NCBI RefSeq assembly: GCF_010389155.1
Contig: NC_057763.1
Location: forward strand, 37,244,645-37,308,644
Direction of reading: 5' to 3'
Source: Erigeron canadensis
Taxonomy: Eukaryota > Streptophyta > Magnoliopsida > Asterales > Asteraceae
Length of the DNA: 64,000 nucleotides
Of the stretch, positions 1 to 12,609 are shown piece by piece (the stretch's first letter is position 1; every line of letters starts with the position of its first letter). The position numbers and the translations under genes are program-made. Below the pieces are notes generated by a model. It had not been told where the DNA came from, ran no database searches, and was given only the letters and a program-made list of their open reading frames with translations.

Positions 1-894
1 AACTTTTCCAACAATCCTTTCTTTTTCCCCACAATCCCAAGTCCCAACCACCAACTTATTCTTAGATTTGCCAATTTATTCCTTTCTCATATATGTTATA
101 TATTTTGCTAGTTTATAGATTTGTGGCAACAAGTCATTGCTTCATCCCCACCGTCGCTACAAGCCACTGCCACATGTCACTCTCTTTCTCTGTTTTATTA
201 GACTTGTGATCGAATAGATCCGATTATGTTTAATATTGTTGGGGGTGGTAGGTGGTGATTGACCGGAGATGGTGACTGACGATAGGGTGATAGGATGTAG
301 TGACATGTGCTAAGATGTGTGGATGTATGTTGTTCAATTTGGTGTTTCTATTTCAAAATTTGATATATGATTAGCGGTGATTAATGGGGACCAAAAGTGA
401 TGAGTGATGATGGTTGAAGGTGGAAATAATTGATGATAAACATGTTTATAGATTTATTTGGGTTGTTTGTGGCAGAGATGGTCGTTGGAGATGGTGGCTG
501 GAGATGAAGGTCGGTGTCCGGTGATACTTGATTTGGGTTGTAGGTGGCTGGTGGTGGCAAGGTTGGTGATGGCTAGAGGTAGCAGTTGGTGGTGATACTT
601 GTCACTTTATCAAATATGAAAAAATAAAAAGATAAACTTATTTATCAAGAATCTTGAAAATATTAAAATACATAGAAATACAAAAAGCCGAAAAAGTAGA
701 CATTTTGGTCGGAAAAAACAATAATTTTGTAAGGAAAAAAGTATTTAAATGAAACAAAAATAAAACAAATTTGACTTTTGGGTACACTTAACAACTCCAT
801 ATTATTATCGAAATTTAATTTAGAACCATAACGATTAATAATGCATACCGATCTTCTAGAATAAATTACAATACTATTATATATTTGAAGCAAG
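1..894. other. Intergenic, no gene seen
   Basis: No coding frame with recognisable content. Bases 230-590 are rich in GGTGG/GATGG-type G+T repeats on the plus strand, resembling the Helitron-associated repeats elsewhere in the window (for example 37.2-37.4 kb and 61.8 kb), but no terminus is visible here. Bases 600-890 are A+T-rich and probably include the 3' untranslated region of the minus-strand gene that ends at 895. Confidence 0.5.
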
Positions 895-1821
895 TTATCT
901 TGTACGGGATGCCGCATGGACTAATGAAACACTGTCAACAACTTGAAATCCAACCATACTGTTGCATTTGATACTACTTGATATCCTGTTGTTTATGGGA
1001 ACCGAAATCTTAGACGACAGGGTGTATAAATTGGCTGTTCGACGGTATGGGCCAAACCACTTGTTTTGCATAAACCTGTTTTTTCTCCATGGAGGAACAA
1101 ATAATCCTCTGCTCTTTAGTGATCGCTTTATTTCGTCACACATTAACTTCACAATCACCTTCAAATCTTCGCTTTTACCAACGAAAACAACGGGCAATTT
1201 GTTTGACAAACGTTGGAGGTGTTTTGTTTGTCTTGCTATGTGGAACTCTTGGGCAAAGTTGAGGTCAATCAAGTAACGAACATTGATGTTATCTAATGTT
1301 CGAATGACATCAATGAACTCATGGTTACCGGCTGTACATGAGCTCTCCCATTTTGTCTTGCAAATGGCCGCGTTGTAGCCAAGGTTTTGAAGATATAACG
1401 TAACGTTACGGTTGAGAATTTGCGTGTTAGATGTAATTATAGGACGAAATATCTCTATAGCTTTTGTAACATTGGCTAAAAGGATGTTTCTGAAGTGATC
1501 ATCACCATTTATATTATGCAGTGTGGAATTCATTTCTTCCTGTTTTGCATCCATAAAATCAGAATCAGAATCAGAATCATTTTCATGTATATGACACCCA
1601 TCATCTACTTTATCAGTGATGACATCTTCTTCAAAACAATTAACAAGATAAGAAAGAGAACGAGATGTCGATGATGAGGATGAATAGCAATGATCGATTT
1701 GGCTGGCATTAGCAGTACTACATTGGCCACCACACACGGTTTCTAGCATGTCACGACCCATGATTCGATCCTTGACTCGTTCGTCTAGAGGATCACTAAC
1801 ACGCTTTGATCTCACCGCCAT
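895..1821 (-). CDS. DUF506 (PDDEXK-like) family protein, 308 aa
   Basis: A complete intronless frame of 308 residues. It begins MAVRSKRVSDPLDERVKDRI, typical of one DUF506 subgroup. Residues 40-100 are Ser/Asp-rich and probably disordered. The DUF506 core covers roughly 110-265: GYNAAICKTKWESS, HEFIDVI, RYLIDLNFAQEFHIAR, LPVVFVGK and the hallmark PPWRKNRFMQNKWFGPYRRT at 243-262. The family is assigned by fold to the PDDEXK nuclease-like superfamily, and a biochemical activity is not established. The carboxylates in FIDVI and LIDLNF fit the conserved acidic positions of the family. A frame of 104 aa on the opposite strand at 962-1276 is a shadow. In Arabidopsis a DUF506 gene (At3g25240, from memory) lies next to ROF1, which matches the FKBP genes 8 kb away. 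Confidence 0.93.
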   Translation of the reverse strand: MAVRSKRVSDPLDERVKDRIMGRDMLETVCGGQCSTANASQIDHCYSSSSSTSRSLSYLVNCFEEDVITDKVDDGCHIHENDSDSDSDFMDAKQEEMNSTLHNINGDDHFRNILLANVTKAIEIFRPIITSNTQILNRNVTLYLQNLGYNAAICKTKWESSCTAGNHEFIDVIRTLDNINVRYLIDLNFAQEFHIARQTKHLQRLSNKLPVVFVGKSEDLKVIVKLMCDEIKRSLKSRGLFVPPWRKNRFMQNKWFGPYRRTANLYTLSSKISVPINNRISSSIKCNSMVGFQVVDSVSLVHAASRTR

Positions 1822-2548
1822 TTTATTTCAAACAAGATATGAAAGTAATTAAGTTAACAAATGAAGAAGTGATATATAAACCAAGTGCCAAGAAGAATTT
1901 GAAAGAAAGAATATTCCATGGGATATATGAAAATAAAGGAAAACTAACCTACATTATCTTGTATGATAATATGGTAAGATTAAAGCAATCAAAAGGATAT
2001 ATTAATTTCTAAATCGAGTGTACGTTTGAAAGTGGTTGAGAAGAATGAGGGGCATATCCAATGAGTCAGAAAGTTTATTCCACACTACCATTAATTGTGG
2101 TATGGATTTATAATAACAATAATGGTACAGTAATAACTATTACGGAGTATTATATAAGAAGGGGATGTAGGGCATAAGGATAAATGGGCATGTACCAAAA
2201 TGGATTTTGGTCCCCTTGATGGCTATCGGAGTGAGCCAAGAGTAAAGATTTAAGAAACTTCTGCTTAGGTGCAAATTGTGAAAATCAACATACCAAACAA
2301 AACTGGTCTGTAACAATTGTAATATGATAAGTATTAAGCTTATATTTCTCGAGGCTTATCATCTGTACTTTCTCACATCTTCCTTATTGTCACATTAGCT
2401 TTTCTTCTCTCTTTAAGAATTACCTCTAGGAATAAGACTTCTTCCTCACATATTCCTAAAAAAAAAATATTAGCAACGGTACAAAAGTTGGCCTTATACA
2501 CCCGTCAAAGCACTTCTTAAATAAGAAATGGGAAGAAATGGATGAGAT
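1822..2548. other. Intergenic; upstream region of the DUF506 gene
   Basis: A+T-rich spacer with no recognisable gene. It should contain the promoter and 5' untranslated region of the minus-strand DUF506 gene. It ends at the 8-bp target-site duplication (2541-2548) of the hAT element that follows. Confidence 0.5.
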
Positions 2549-3434
2549 TAGGGATGAGATCGGTACAAGAACCGTACCGATTAATACCGATACCGAAAAC
2601 GGCCCAAAGTGAGAACCGAATACCGTACCAATTATATGGATACGGTACCGGTTTGGTATCGGTACCAGTATTTTGGTTTTGTACCGAATAATACTGAATT
2701 TCCACAAGCATTTTCGGGTTTTACGATCATCTGTAAGTCCAAATCCCATGTGTCGTTGTTAAGTGCTCAAATAGTCATTCATAAGAACATGCTTTATATC
2801 TTGTATCTGTTATTTGGAACTTTAATATTGAGCAGATTGATTCTCAATTTCCACCTTCTAAAAAGATTGGAATTAATTCAGTACAAAAAGGAGTTGGAAG
2901 AAATTATTGACATGAACCAAATGAAAATGGACTGGCTGCATATGTTCCATTTGAAAAATGGTAGTTGTTCTATGATATGTAGAACTATCTTTCATAGGTT
3001 TCAATTTATTCGTACTTTTGCTGGTAATTACATTGATTTGAAACTCGCGCGTACTCGCAGGGCTTCATCACTTTAAAGACTTAAATTTATAGACTACGCA
3101 GAAGGTATTTTTAATTAAGTGTTCAGTGAATCTATGCATGCTTCTATCATATGAATCGATAAAGAGATGTAAAACTATAATATAAATAAGTGTAAATAAA
3201 ACTAATGGAGAAGAATCACTAAATACTAGCATTGCATCCTATTGTTATATGCATTTTCACACAATTCGCTTTCTCCGTACCGAACCGGTCCCGTACCAAT
3301 TAGTACTGAAACCGATTTCGTCCCAAAATAAACATTGATACTGAAACCGAATCCCTATTGGTACCGATTTTCGATACCGGTACCAATACGGTACCGGATC
3401 AGTTTCGGTTTTCCGGCTTTTTTGCTCATCCCTA
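2549..3434. mobile_element. Non-autonomous hAT (Ac/Ds-like) element, 886 bp
   Basis: The element starts TAGGGATGAGATCGG and ends TTTGCTCATCCCTA, so the termini are inverted copies of TAGGGATGAG. This is very close to the maize Ac terminus (T/CAGGGATGAAA). It is flanked on both sides by a perfect 8-bp direct repeat, GATGAGAT (2541-2548 and 3435-3442), the target-site size of hAT transposases. Both subterminal regions (2565-2690 and 3275-3420) are packed with ACCG/CGGT and GGTACC motifs in inverted orientation, as expected for transposase-binding clusters. No transposase is encoded. Frames of 155 and 97 aa inside it have no recognisable domain. It therefore depends on a transposase supplied in trans. 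Confidence 0.9.
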
Positions 3435-3556
3435 GATGAGATGGAAGGGGTTCCTAGCATTAACTTTCTCAAAATAAGAGCGTCAGATGAGCTCTTCCTC
3501 ACCTTACTACGATTGGCCTAAAATTTTCACGAAAAAGTTATATCTGTTTTTCATTG

Positions 3557-3561
<5 letters not shown>

Positions 3562-3592
<31 letters not shown>
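3562..3592. repeat. (AT)n microsatellite
   Basis: Uninterrupted run of about 15 AT units between the hAT element and the next MITE. Confidence 0.9.
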
Positions 3593-3597
<5 letters not shown>

Positions 3598-3655
3598 TTT
3601 TATTAAGTTATTTGTTATTATACTGGGAAAAACCTATTACTTATCTTAAAGGCTA

Positions 3656-4056
3656 AGGGTGCGTTTAGTTCAAGAAAACTCATTTGTTTTCCATTTTCAT
3701 TTTTCAAGAAAACATGGAAAACAGGAAACGCGTTCAAATTGTAATTTTTTAGAAAAGTTTTCCTAGAAAAGGAAAATTCCCTTCTCCAACTTTTGCACTA
3801 AAATTTGAAAACTGTTTTTTTCAGTTTTTGTTTTCACTTTTATATTTTCTAAACCTTTTATAAACCTAAAATTAGAAAACAAGTGAATTTGAACATGTTT
3901 TCTAGTTTTTTAAAATGGAAAAATGAAAACTCCATCTTTTATTTTGAACACGTTTTCAAAAATTTCAAGGGTTTTTTAGAAATGAAAAACCTTTTCATAA
4001 TTTCTAAAACTAGAAATGAAAAACTTAAAAACATTTTCTCCAACTAAACGCGCCCT
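3656..4056. mobile_element. MITE with AGGG(T/C)GCGTTTAGTT terminal inverted repeats
   Basis: The left end AGGGTGCGTTTAGTT and the right end AACTAAACGCGCCCT are inverted copies with one mismatch in 15. The 401-bp body is non-coding and made of imperfect palindromes rich in TTTTC/GAAAA. Flanks AAAGGCTA (left) and AAAGCATT (right) agree at 5 of 8 positions, consistent with a decayed 8-bp hAT-type target duplication but not proof of one. Confidence 0.75.
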
Positions 4057-5475
4057 AAAGCATTGAACAAATACCATGTTAAAACGACTTAGTTATTTTA
4101 AAAAATGTTTAAATAAAAAAAAGATACAATAAAACAAACTAATATCACTATCATAAAATTAAATTAAGGTTTACATATAAAACAAATGAAATAAATAAAG
4201 TAAAATAAAGAAACGGATAATAAAGATATTATAAAGAATAAAAGTCATTTTATTTTAATTAGACTTAAAATATTACAAGGTAACGGGTTGTTAAGACAAT
4301 CGATAAATAAAAAAAAGAAATGTAAGAAAAATTGGGAATTGCAAGAAAGAAGCAGACATCCCTCTGTTTTAATTTTTTGTGTTTATAGAATTTCGATAAA
4401 TATTCTGTCCAAAATAATCGGCTCGATTTTCCATGTTCTTCAAAAAAATTTCTTAAATTTTTATTCTAAAAAGTTGATTAAAGATTCTTGCCGCGTTTGA
4501 AGGTTTATTCTTTTGGCAACGATAGGCGGTGGGCTGGCGGCGCTACGGCGGAGGTATTTTTGTATTATTATTTTTTTTTCTTTATGTTATTATTTGATTA
4601 TGTGATGGTAGTTAGAAATTTTATAGGGTATAAGCTCATCTAATTTTTTACATAAATTGTTAAAGTGTCATGATAGAAAATGATGTATTATTGTATGTAT
4701 AGATTTCATGTTATATGTATGATAACGATATGAATTTTTAGAAAAAGTCAAGAATGAAACCCTACCAATGATTTAAAGCCTTTTTAAGGTGTTGTCATGA
4801 ATATAAGGATATTACATGTGTAGGGTTTTGTATATTTTTGTTGGTTTTTATTTATATGAAGATATATATAGCGGTTTGATGACAATTACATAAGTAATTG
4901 CCACTGCTTGAAAAAATGTTAACAAGATGTAAAATTTATCAACATTGTGTTTGGGAAAGTGATTGCAGCTTGGCTATTAAAACCTTATTGTTCTTTTGGC
5001 AGTCGGTTGGTAAGTATAAGGTTTTCATTGGTGGTGTGTGGTGATCGATTGTGTATGTTTGTGGTGTACCATCTTGCCCACACGTTGTTATCTGCGTTGT
5101 TTTGTGTTTTGGTTTGACTGGATTGTTCTGTATATGGAATGTTTTTTAGGGGATAGGTGGTTTCTTCATTGAAGTAACTTGTTTTAACCATTTAAGAGTT
5201 TCATATTGTGGGTCGTGTGTATATGTCTTGAGAACATATGATGTAATAAGTAGGTCCACAATTTACAAAGTTAAGCATGATAGTTTAAGGAAATGATATA
5301 GATGAGATATCTGTGTTTGTTCTTCATATGATGTACTGAACTACGATGCATATCAATGCAGGTTTCCTTCGTAGATAGATGAGGTTCTGTGATGATTATA
5401 CTTGCGAAAGTTAGAAGTTTATATTAACGAGGTTTTGTAGATATTATGATATATTAGTCTTCTTGACTAAATCAG
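4057..5475. other. Upstream region of the membrane-protein gene; possible 5' UTR exon and intron
   Basis: No coding gene seen. A short G+C-richer stretch at 4505-4553 ends in GCGGAG followed by GTATTT, a plausible donor. A good acceptor, ATCAATGCAG, lies at 5352-5361, 115 bases before the ATG at 5476. This suggests a non-coding first exon near 4.5 kb and a 0.8-kb intron in the 5' untranslated region. That is inference only. Confidence 0.4.
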
Positions 5476-7846
5476 ATGGACAATAATAAACCAGCTAAAG
5501 ATAGAGAGACCATTGTTGACATCGGGACTAGTGAAAGTGAATGTGAAGAAGATAGAAGAATAGGTAATAAAAGAGCAAAAACCGTGGTTCGATCTGTAGG
5601 TGGAATTTTTAGTTTTGAAGGATCAGAGGATGGTGAATGTAGCAGTAATTCTTATAGGACTTCAGTAAAATCAAGTGATGATGACTATGAGGATATTGAA
5701 TCATTGACACATTATAAACTTGGAAAAAACGGTGAACAAACACCTCTTTTAGAAAAGATACAGTTGAAAGAAAAACGCAAAATTCCAAACTCTAAAAAGG
5801 CTCCAAAGCCACCCCGGCCACGTAAGGGCCCGTCACTGGACACAGCTGACTTGCAATTAGTTAAGGAGATCGCTGAGCAGACAATGAAAAGGCGAGCTAG
5901 GGTAGAAAGATTGAAGTCTTTGAAGAGAAAGAGAGCAGCTAAATCTTCACCGCCACCAGCATCATCCAACATCAGCCTCTTTGCTATGGCCATTACAATT
6001 CTCTTTTTCATTGTCATAATTTTCCAAGGTAAAACGTCGAGTCTTGATTCTTGATGCATGTCATTTGATGAGATGATGCGCTATATTTGATCAATATTAC
6101 TTCTATAGTAATTAGGTTAGTAGCATGATTGAAGAAGTGGCACTCTAGTTGTAACTAAAATTAAAACATAGTGGAAGTTTTCCAAAAAAAGTCAGAGTGT
6201 CTGGCTTTTGGGGTTTCAAAGTAATCTTAACCCTCTTTATTCTGCTCAACCAGATTCTCCCCATCTTTACCCGTTGATGCTACCTCTATATTCGTAATTA
6301 TGATTATGATTGATGGTATCAAGATTTCGAACTAACAATAAAAAAATTTAGTAAACCATGTATAGTCGTTGTTTCAACTTTCATGAGTAGTATGAATGTA
6401 TGATAGATACTAGTTTCTTTTGCTTTTTAGGTTGTCATATATTTCTTTTAGTTTACCTATTAGTAAATGTTTGTAGCCTTTCCCGGCCTGAAAGATTATT
6501 TGTTATGTCAGTCGTATATTTATCACTCTGTGCAGAAGTTATAGTAGACGAGAACCTTAGATTGAGAACTTTGGTTGCCTTAAAAGTTTTGGGTCGTAAA
6601 ACCTTTTTCCTATATCGTTGTTACTACAATCATGTTATAAATAACAACCATGAATCTGCTAACCTGTTATACTTTTCAGTTTGGTATGTTTCTGAAATGT
6701 TCTTTGTAATACATGTTCTCTGGATACCATTTAATTTGTGCCCCTGTCTTATCAGTTCGATACATTTGCTCACCGTCGAAACTATATGGTAATTTTATTG
6801 GTGATCATGTACTTCAACTTAATAGAGCACATGCATCAACTCTCTTAGCTGTTACTAGATTGTGAAATAAATCTCTGTTTCATATGCATTCAAGTCACCC
6901 ATGACCTTGCTTTGCAGGTTTTAGTTCTGGTCAAAGTTCAAATTTGAGTTTCGATGATTCTCCAAAGTCATCAGGAGCGCCGTCTAGTAGCCTGATCTCC
7001 ATCCAGCTTGGAAATAACCCCCTTGAAAGCAATGGTGCTCATCAGATTGCGAACCCTCCCAGGTATGTTGTCCTTTTATGCAATGCTTCTCCATCTTATA
7101 CTTCTACAGATGCCAAAGTTGATTACGAGAAAATATGAGTGACTAAAGTTATTAAGCATCATAGTATATTTTGTAGACAAAACAAATTTTGAAAAAATAA
7201 AAACGGCAAAAGAGAAAGCTCTACATGTCATAAAAATGCGGTATCACGGATAAATAGTGGCATGTAAATGCAATACACCATCCTACTGTTTGATTATCAG
7301 AGATCCTTCATTCTTGGTAAAAGGTCAAATGAGTAACTTTTTAAATATAATATGAAAATAGATCAATAGCTTAAAAGGTTGGAACTGCAAAAGTATACTC
7401 AAATGTTTACAAACTCGTTAACCATATTATTAGAGAATTTATGTGTGAATTTTAAGACAATGGACAGACGAATGTTGGGGGATCAATCGTCCATGGTCCA
7501 ACCGGAACCCAATACGTTTCTGCAGCCAATTTTACCTCCTATAGCCAAAAAGGTTAATCTTTGAAAAAGAAGTTTAGCTTTCTATGTTGTATTGTGGGTT
7601 CTGATTATATGTTCTTTAATAGAAATTACGATGCATTTTGACGCCCTGTTTTCCTAATCTAGAAAAAAAGACCTAGGAATAAGATGGAAAGAAAATGATG
7701 TAAATGATTGATCTTTTGTACCTTGGTTCATTCGTCTGACCTTGAACATACGTGTCTCTTGCAGGAAACTTGTGCAAAGAAGGATATATCACACGGGTTC
7801 AAGTTTTGTGGAACAAAACTCTGACTCCAGATCGTCACTTGAATGA
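5476..7846 (+). CDS. Uncharacterised plant single-pass membrane protein, 259 aa
   Basis: Three exons join in frame: 5476-6028, 6918-7062 and 7765-7846, each bounded by GT/AG (CAAG|GTAAAA, TTGCAG|G, CCAG|GTATG, TTGCAG|G), with the stop at 7844. The protein has an acidic/serine-rich N-terminus (1-85), a basic linker with KAPKPPRPRKGPSLDTADL near 110-130, a Lys/Arg-rich helix at 130-160 (KEIAEQTMKRRARVERL), one hydrophobic segment at about 168-183 (LFAMAITILFFIVIIF), and a Ser-rich tail. This layout resembles a conserved plant family annotated only as transmembrane or unknown protein. I cannot name an Arabidopsis locus with confidence. The basic cluster before the hydrophobic segment suggests the long N-terminal part is cytosolic and the protein tail-anchored-like. 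No catalytic motif is visible. Confidence 0.8.
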
Positions 7847-9490
7847 GCAGATTAAGTTTTTTTTTCCCGGCGTTCAGGCATAATCGTTGTACACTCTGAG
7901 TTGCTAGTTTCTTCTGTACATAGTAATTTTAGACTCGATCTAATCTGTAGAATGCTATCTACTTTGATGATTAAAAGTTAAAACATTTAACATTTTTCTC
8001 AGATTAAATAGAGTATTGTTATGGTTGTCCTTGCTACAATTTCCATGCAAGAAACTTGTCTCCTCCTTCTTAACCCTATCGAGTACATAAACTAAATTAT
8101 GAATTGGTATTCGTTTCTTTTAACATGCTGAAAACTGAAAAGTTTAAGCCCCCATATCTAAATTTATGATCTTGAAATTTGGTTAATTCGGGGTATATAT
8201 GTAGTCCGGAAGTTGCAACTTTCAAAGGATGGTTGTTTCTGTCTATTTCATTTTAATGGATGAGCATTTTTTTGTATTCTTTAACAAAATAAATGGAAAT
8301 TGATATACAGAAATGGCCGGGTTGGGCCAGTCTGATAGCAACAGTTCTAAATCAAACAGTTGGTTTTGTTCCCTCTTTGCCAAAAAGTCCCAATCTTTTT
8401 GAACTTGAATAGATTTTGGAGTACCCAAAGAATCTGGTTTCAAATTTCCCATTCATTTTGGATTAACTTTGATCGATATCTTGATCCAACATGCGTTGCA
8501 AGATCTGCTCACACAAATGTACCCTATTAACACTTTTTAAAACCCTATTCTGGCAACTTGACTATTATATTTCCAAAATAATTATGCATTGCTTTATTGG
8601 ATGAGAGACTTGGCCAATGTCAGCCAAGCCTTTGCCAAAAACTCCTCGAGCCAACACAAGACATATGATAATGATCGATCCGCTTTGCGACTCCCAAAAC
8701 AAAAAAGTACTAGAATTATTTAGAGAAAACAAATCATAAGTTGCATTTCAAGCCATGGGCAATTGGGCATAGTGACTTAAAAATCTGGCATTCCCATTTT
8801 AAACTCAAAATAAGCAAAGAATTGACATCGCACATGAAAGATGAGATATGTAGCTAATACATCGATTGAGGTCGAGCAATCCTGGTGGCACGCTATTACA
8901 CATTGTTATGCGGGTTACAAAGAGGCAAATTCCTAAGTCAAAAATCCAAGATATCTTTGGCTTATCCCCATTTTACCACCATTGAACAGTCTTCGTTAGT
9001 TGGATTGTTGATTAGGGAAAGCAAATTTGCAGTTATATATTAAGATGGTGTGTTTGCTTTATAAACCCAGAGTTCGGAAAAGTGAACTGGTATCTTCGGG
9101 GCTTTGGTAGATAAACAATTGCTCTTGTTCACAGCAAATACAGTAAAAAGAAAAGAAACAAACTCATCTCAATGATATTTATTTATCAAATATCCAAATT
9201 TCAATTTGATATCATCCTAATCACTATCAGTGGGTAAGGAAGCTTGCAAACAACATAGAAAGACGAAACGAAAGGACACATATATGTGACATTCATGACA
9301 TCTATGTATTCATACTACACTTTATGCGATGGTCATGAGATCCTTCATCCTTGTATTCATCAAGCCTTGCTGTCAATGGGCATCGATTCTACCACTTTTG
9401 GAGCCGTCTTCTGCAAAAATTTAACACATTCAATATCATCTTACGACACAAATAAAAACCGTCTATTAAACAAGTGATCGAGAAATAGAT
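7847..9490. other. Intergenic; contains the start of duplication unit A
   Basis: Bases 7847-8100 are presumably 3' untranslated and spacer DNA. From about 8128 the sequence is closely similar to 14022 onward, the left edge of the tandem duplication. Bases 9180-9490 include the 3' untranslated region of the first FKBP gene. No other gene is seen. Confidence 0.6.
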
Positions 9491-12246
9491 TTATACTTTA
9501 GAATCAACTGCAGTTAACTTGGCGAACATGTTCCCATAGAATTTAGCATCCTTCTTGTTGTATTCTCTCATCTTCTCCTTCAACACTTTGTACACTAGCT
9601 TTACATCTCTGTTTAACGATACAATCAAGGAAAAGAAAATCAGTTAACCGTCGGGCGTCGGCTTTACTCTACCACAATGAAAGAGCACGCCAAATACACT
9701 TGCATACCTATTATCAGGATCAATTTCAAGGGCTTTCTTTATGTCAAGTTCCGCCAGATCCAGATCAGCTGCATTCATGTAAGCTTGAGCCCTCCTATAC
9801 AGTGCCTTTACATTCTGGCTATCGATTTCCAAAACCTGCAATAAACCCTCCAAATCACCACCTATACACAATAACCAGAATATGCATTGGACTGCGACTA
9901 AAGTTGATTCTTTCACACAGACCTTGGTGCAGAGCTTCTCAGCCTGTTTGTAATCCTTCAGTTTCAGCTTACAAGCAGCATTGTTGAGATTGCACGACAC
10001 TTTCAATGCTTTGGATTGCTTCTTTTCCTCCTCACTGAAACTAGTATCATATTCGATGAACTTTGCAGCCTGCAAATATTAACCCAGCTTCAGCTCATCC
10101 TTATCCAGAATACTACACATAAATCGATTTCAAGTCACATCTCTAGTTGAAGCATAACATTACCTTCTCATATCTCTTTGTTGCCTTGAGATAATTGCCA
10201 GCCTTAAAGTAGGCGTTCCCTTCTTCCTTCTTTCTGCCAGCTGCGTCAATCTTCTCCTGGGTGTTCATATCCCATGACTCTTTATCCTGCAACAGAACAG
10301 CATTTAAGTACCCTATAGCTTTAGAATTTTTACATTAATGTGGTCAAATTAACTTCACTCACCTTAACAAAAGATACGAGCTCAATTTCATAGTTCACAA
10401 TGGAATTAGGAGGGACAACTGCTAACTCTTGCTTTGATTCTGTAGACCCGAAAGCATATTCTGGTGCAACTGTCAGAAGAGCTACCTCCCCTTTCTTCAT
10501 CGTTACGATAGCTCTATCAAGCCCATCAATTACTTGCTCTGGGCACAATTAATTGGAACATTTAATAGTGAGTACAACCAAATTTACGCATGAAAATTCA
10601 CAATGAACCTAGTTTCTTAATGTTATATACCTGCATCAGTCTTGAACTCGAAAAGCTCGGTCTCATCATGACCTTTATTAATGAACACGGTGCCATCCTG
10701 CAGCTTACCAATCAATTTCACTGCCCATTCAAAAAACAAAGTTGTTAGCCACCACTTCAAATCCAATTGACCATGCGATAACCGAAAAGAAACATACCCT
10801 GAACAACAGCTCCTTCATTGGGGCGTTCATATCCCTCTCCTTCTTTCAAAATTTTCTTGACAACCTTTTTGTCATCTGTAATTTTTGAGACAGTCTTCCA
10901 TGATACAAGCTCCAATGTGATTTTTAGTGTAGCATTTGGTGGAACTCCACCTTCATTAGCCAAAGCTTGTTTTCCGTTCTCTCCAAATCCGTCTGTAACC
11001 AGGGAAATCTCTATCGAGTCGCAACCAATATACCAAATAAACTCAGCTTAAAAAACTACCATAGTATATCTCACTTACATTGAGGTTTAACTGTAAGAAC
11101 AGCCTTTTCCCCTTTCTTCATCGTTTTCAAAGCCTTTGAAAATGCGGGGCAAAAGTGGCCTAATTAAAAAGAGCACGTCAGCCATTGTTCGAAAGACATC
11201 ACAAAAACAGTTCATAAAAGAGTATATAGGTCCAGACTAGTTTACCATCTTGGACAGTGAACACTACACCATCTGCTTTCGCAACCGCAGTCCCATCCTC
11301 AAGTTGAACCTCATAATTCACTGCACAAATACAATCAAATCACATGGTGAGCTCAGAAGCCCTCTTAAAACCCGAAGCCTGACAACGATAGATGAATGAT
11401 TGAATGATAACAAATTAAGGATACCTAAAACTTCATCAAGGTCCTTAGGGTTCTCCCAACTCTCTCCTTTTTTCACAATCTTCTTGAAAATTCCACCATC
11501 CTTGCAAATGTCCTTCACACTAACCCAGGACAAAAGCTGCACATCAAACTGCAGAGTGGCGTTGGGAGGGATAGTTGGAGGCGAACCAGACTCGCCGTAT
11601 GCAAGGTCAGCAGGAATCGTGAAAAGGGCGTTCTCGCCCTTCTTCATTGTTTTGATCCCTTGATCCCATCCCTTTATTACTTGACCTATTGATTAACAGA
11701 AAATAACAGCCTGTAAAACACATGCTTTTTCTTCACACATTACTTTGAAAATATACTGGATTCAAAAAAAGGGATCTCATTGTACTAACAGAATTAGTAG
11801 CAGGTGATAGTCATAACACATTAGAACATAATATAAAAAAAAATGCCTCAACCAAGAAGATATTAAATGAAGTAATACATATTAGCTCATAACTAAAAGA
11901 GAATTTTTGGAAACATGAAAATCATCATTGATCTAAATACGTCCAGAATTAAAGTTACAGCCATTCGAGATTGTCATATATATTGTCCAGATAAGAAATT
12001 TACAGAATTAAAACGACAAAGGATATACACAAAATCATAATTATTTATCAACAAAAGACACAATTATATAATTAAATTACCTTGACCGAGGGTGAATTTA
12101 AACGGAGTTCCTCTATCGCGACTCGAATCAAACTGCGTTCCATCCAGTAATGTTCCAGTATAATGCACTGTACAAAAAATCACAAATTATTAATTACCAA
12201 CATATACATACATACATATATATATACATTGACACACATAAGCAGA

Positions 12247-12282
<36 letters not shown>

Positions 12283-12483
12283 GGAGGAAAATATACCTTC
12301 AACCTCGTCGCCATTATCAGGTGTGTCCCAACCTTCACCTTGTTTTAACAATTTCTTTTTCAAACCTTGTTTACCCATCTCCTTTTCTTCACCAACCTTG
12401 AGTGTCACTGGTAAATCGTCCATCATCAAATCTTCACTGAATTCTTCTCCGGCTGCCGGAAATTCAAAATCCTCATTCTCCAT
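9491..12483 (-). CDS. FKBP62: FKBP-type peptidyl-prolyl isomerase, ROF1/FKBP62-like, copy A, 555 aa
   Basis: Twelve exons, in coding order: 12483-12297, 12167-12081, 11685-11425, 11320-11246, 11159-11079, 10992-10798, 10720-10631, 10538-10363, 10286-10164, 10069-9923, 9835-9708 and 9608-9491. All have GT-AG junctions and the frame is kept (1,668 nt). An acidic N-terminus is followed by three FKBP domains at about 40-150, 155-265 and 270-385. Domain 1 has [23 protein letters not shown] and IPADLAYG, so it looks catalytic. Domains 2 and 3 lack the central Trp. A TPR block follows at about 395-510 ([36 protein letters not shown]), with the Lys/Asn/Lys/Arg positions of an HSP90-binding clamp. The C-terminus is basic ([15 protein letters not shown]), in the position of the calmodulin-binding helix of plant ROF proteins. 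Arabidopsis ROF1 is heat-induced and binds HSP90; a cytosolic or nuclear chaperone role is inferred. Its length matches ROF1 (about 551 aa). Confidence 0.95.
12246..12282. repeat. (AAT)n microsatellite in FKBP copy A intron 1
   Basis: About 12 AAT units just inside intron 1 of copy A, some 15 bases from the donor. Copy B has only about two units at the matching place (19177-19185), so the array expanded in A or shrank in B after the duplication. Confidence 0.9.
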
Positions 12484-12609
12484 TTATATCACAAATTGAT
12501 TATTTAAAACAGGTAAGATGAATGTGGTATGTCAGCTCTGTTAATTTGCAAAGCGAGTGATTATTATTGTATGTAATGTAATTATACAGATGAGGAGAAC
12601 ATAGAGCAT

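Noticed and set aside
962..1276. 104-aa open frame on the plus strand
   Set aside because: Exactly antisense to the conserved core of the DUF506 gene, with no family match of its own.
2609..3076. 155-aa open frame
   Set aside because: Lies inside the hAT element, starts in its subterminal repeats and has no recognisable domain.
5712..6059. 115-aa open frame on the minus strand
   Set aside because: Antisense shadow of exon 1 of the membrane-protein gene.
6400..6792. 130-aa Cys/Leu-rich open frame
   Set aside because: Lies entirely in intron 1 of the membrane-protein gene and lacks coding character.
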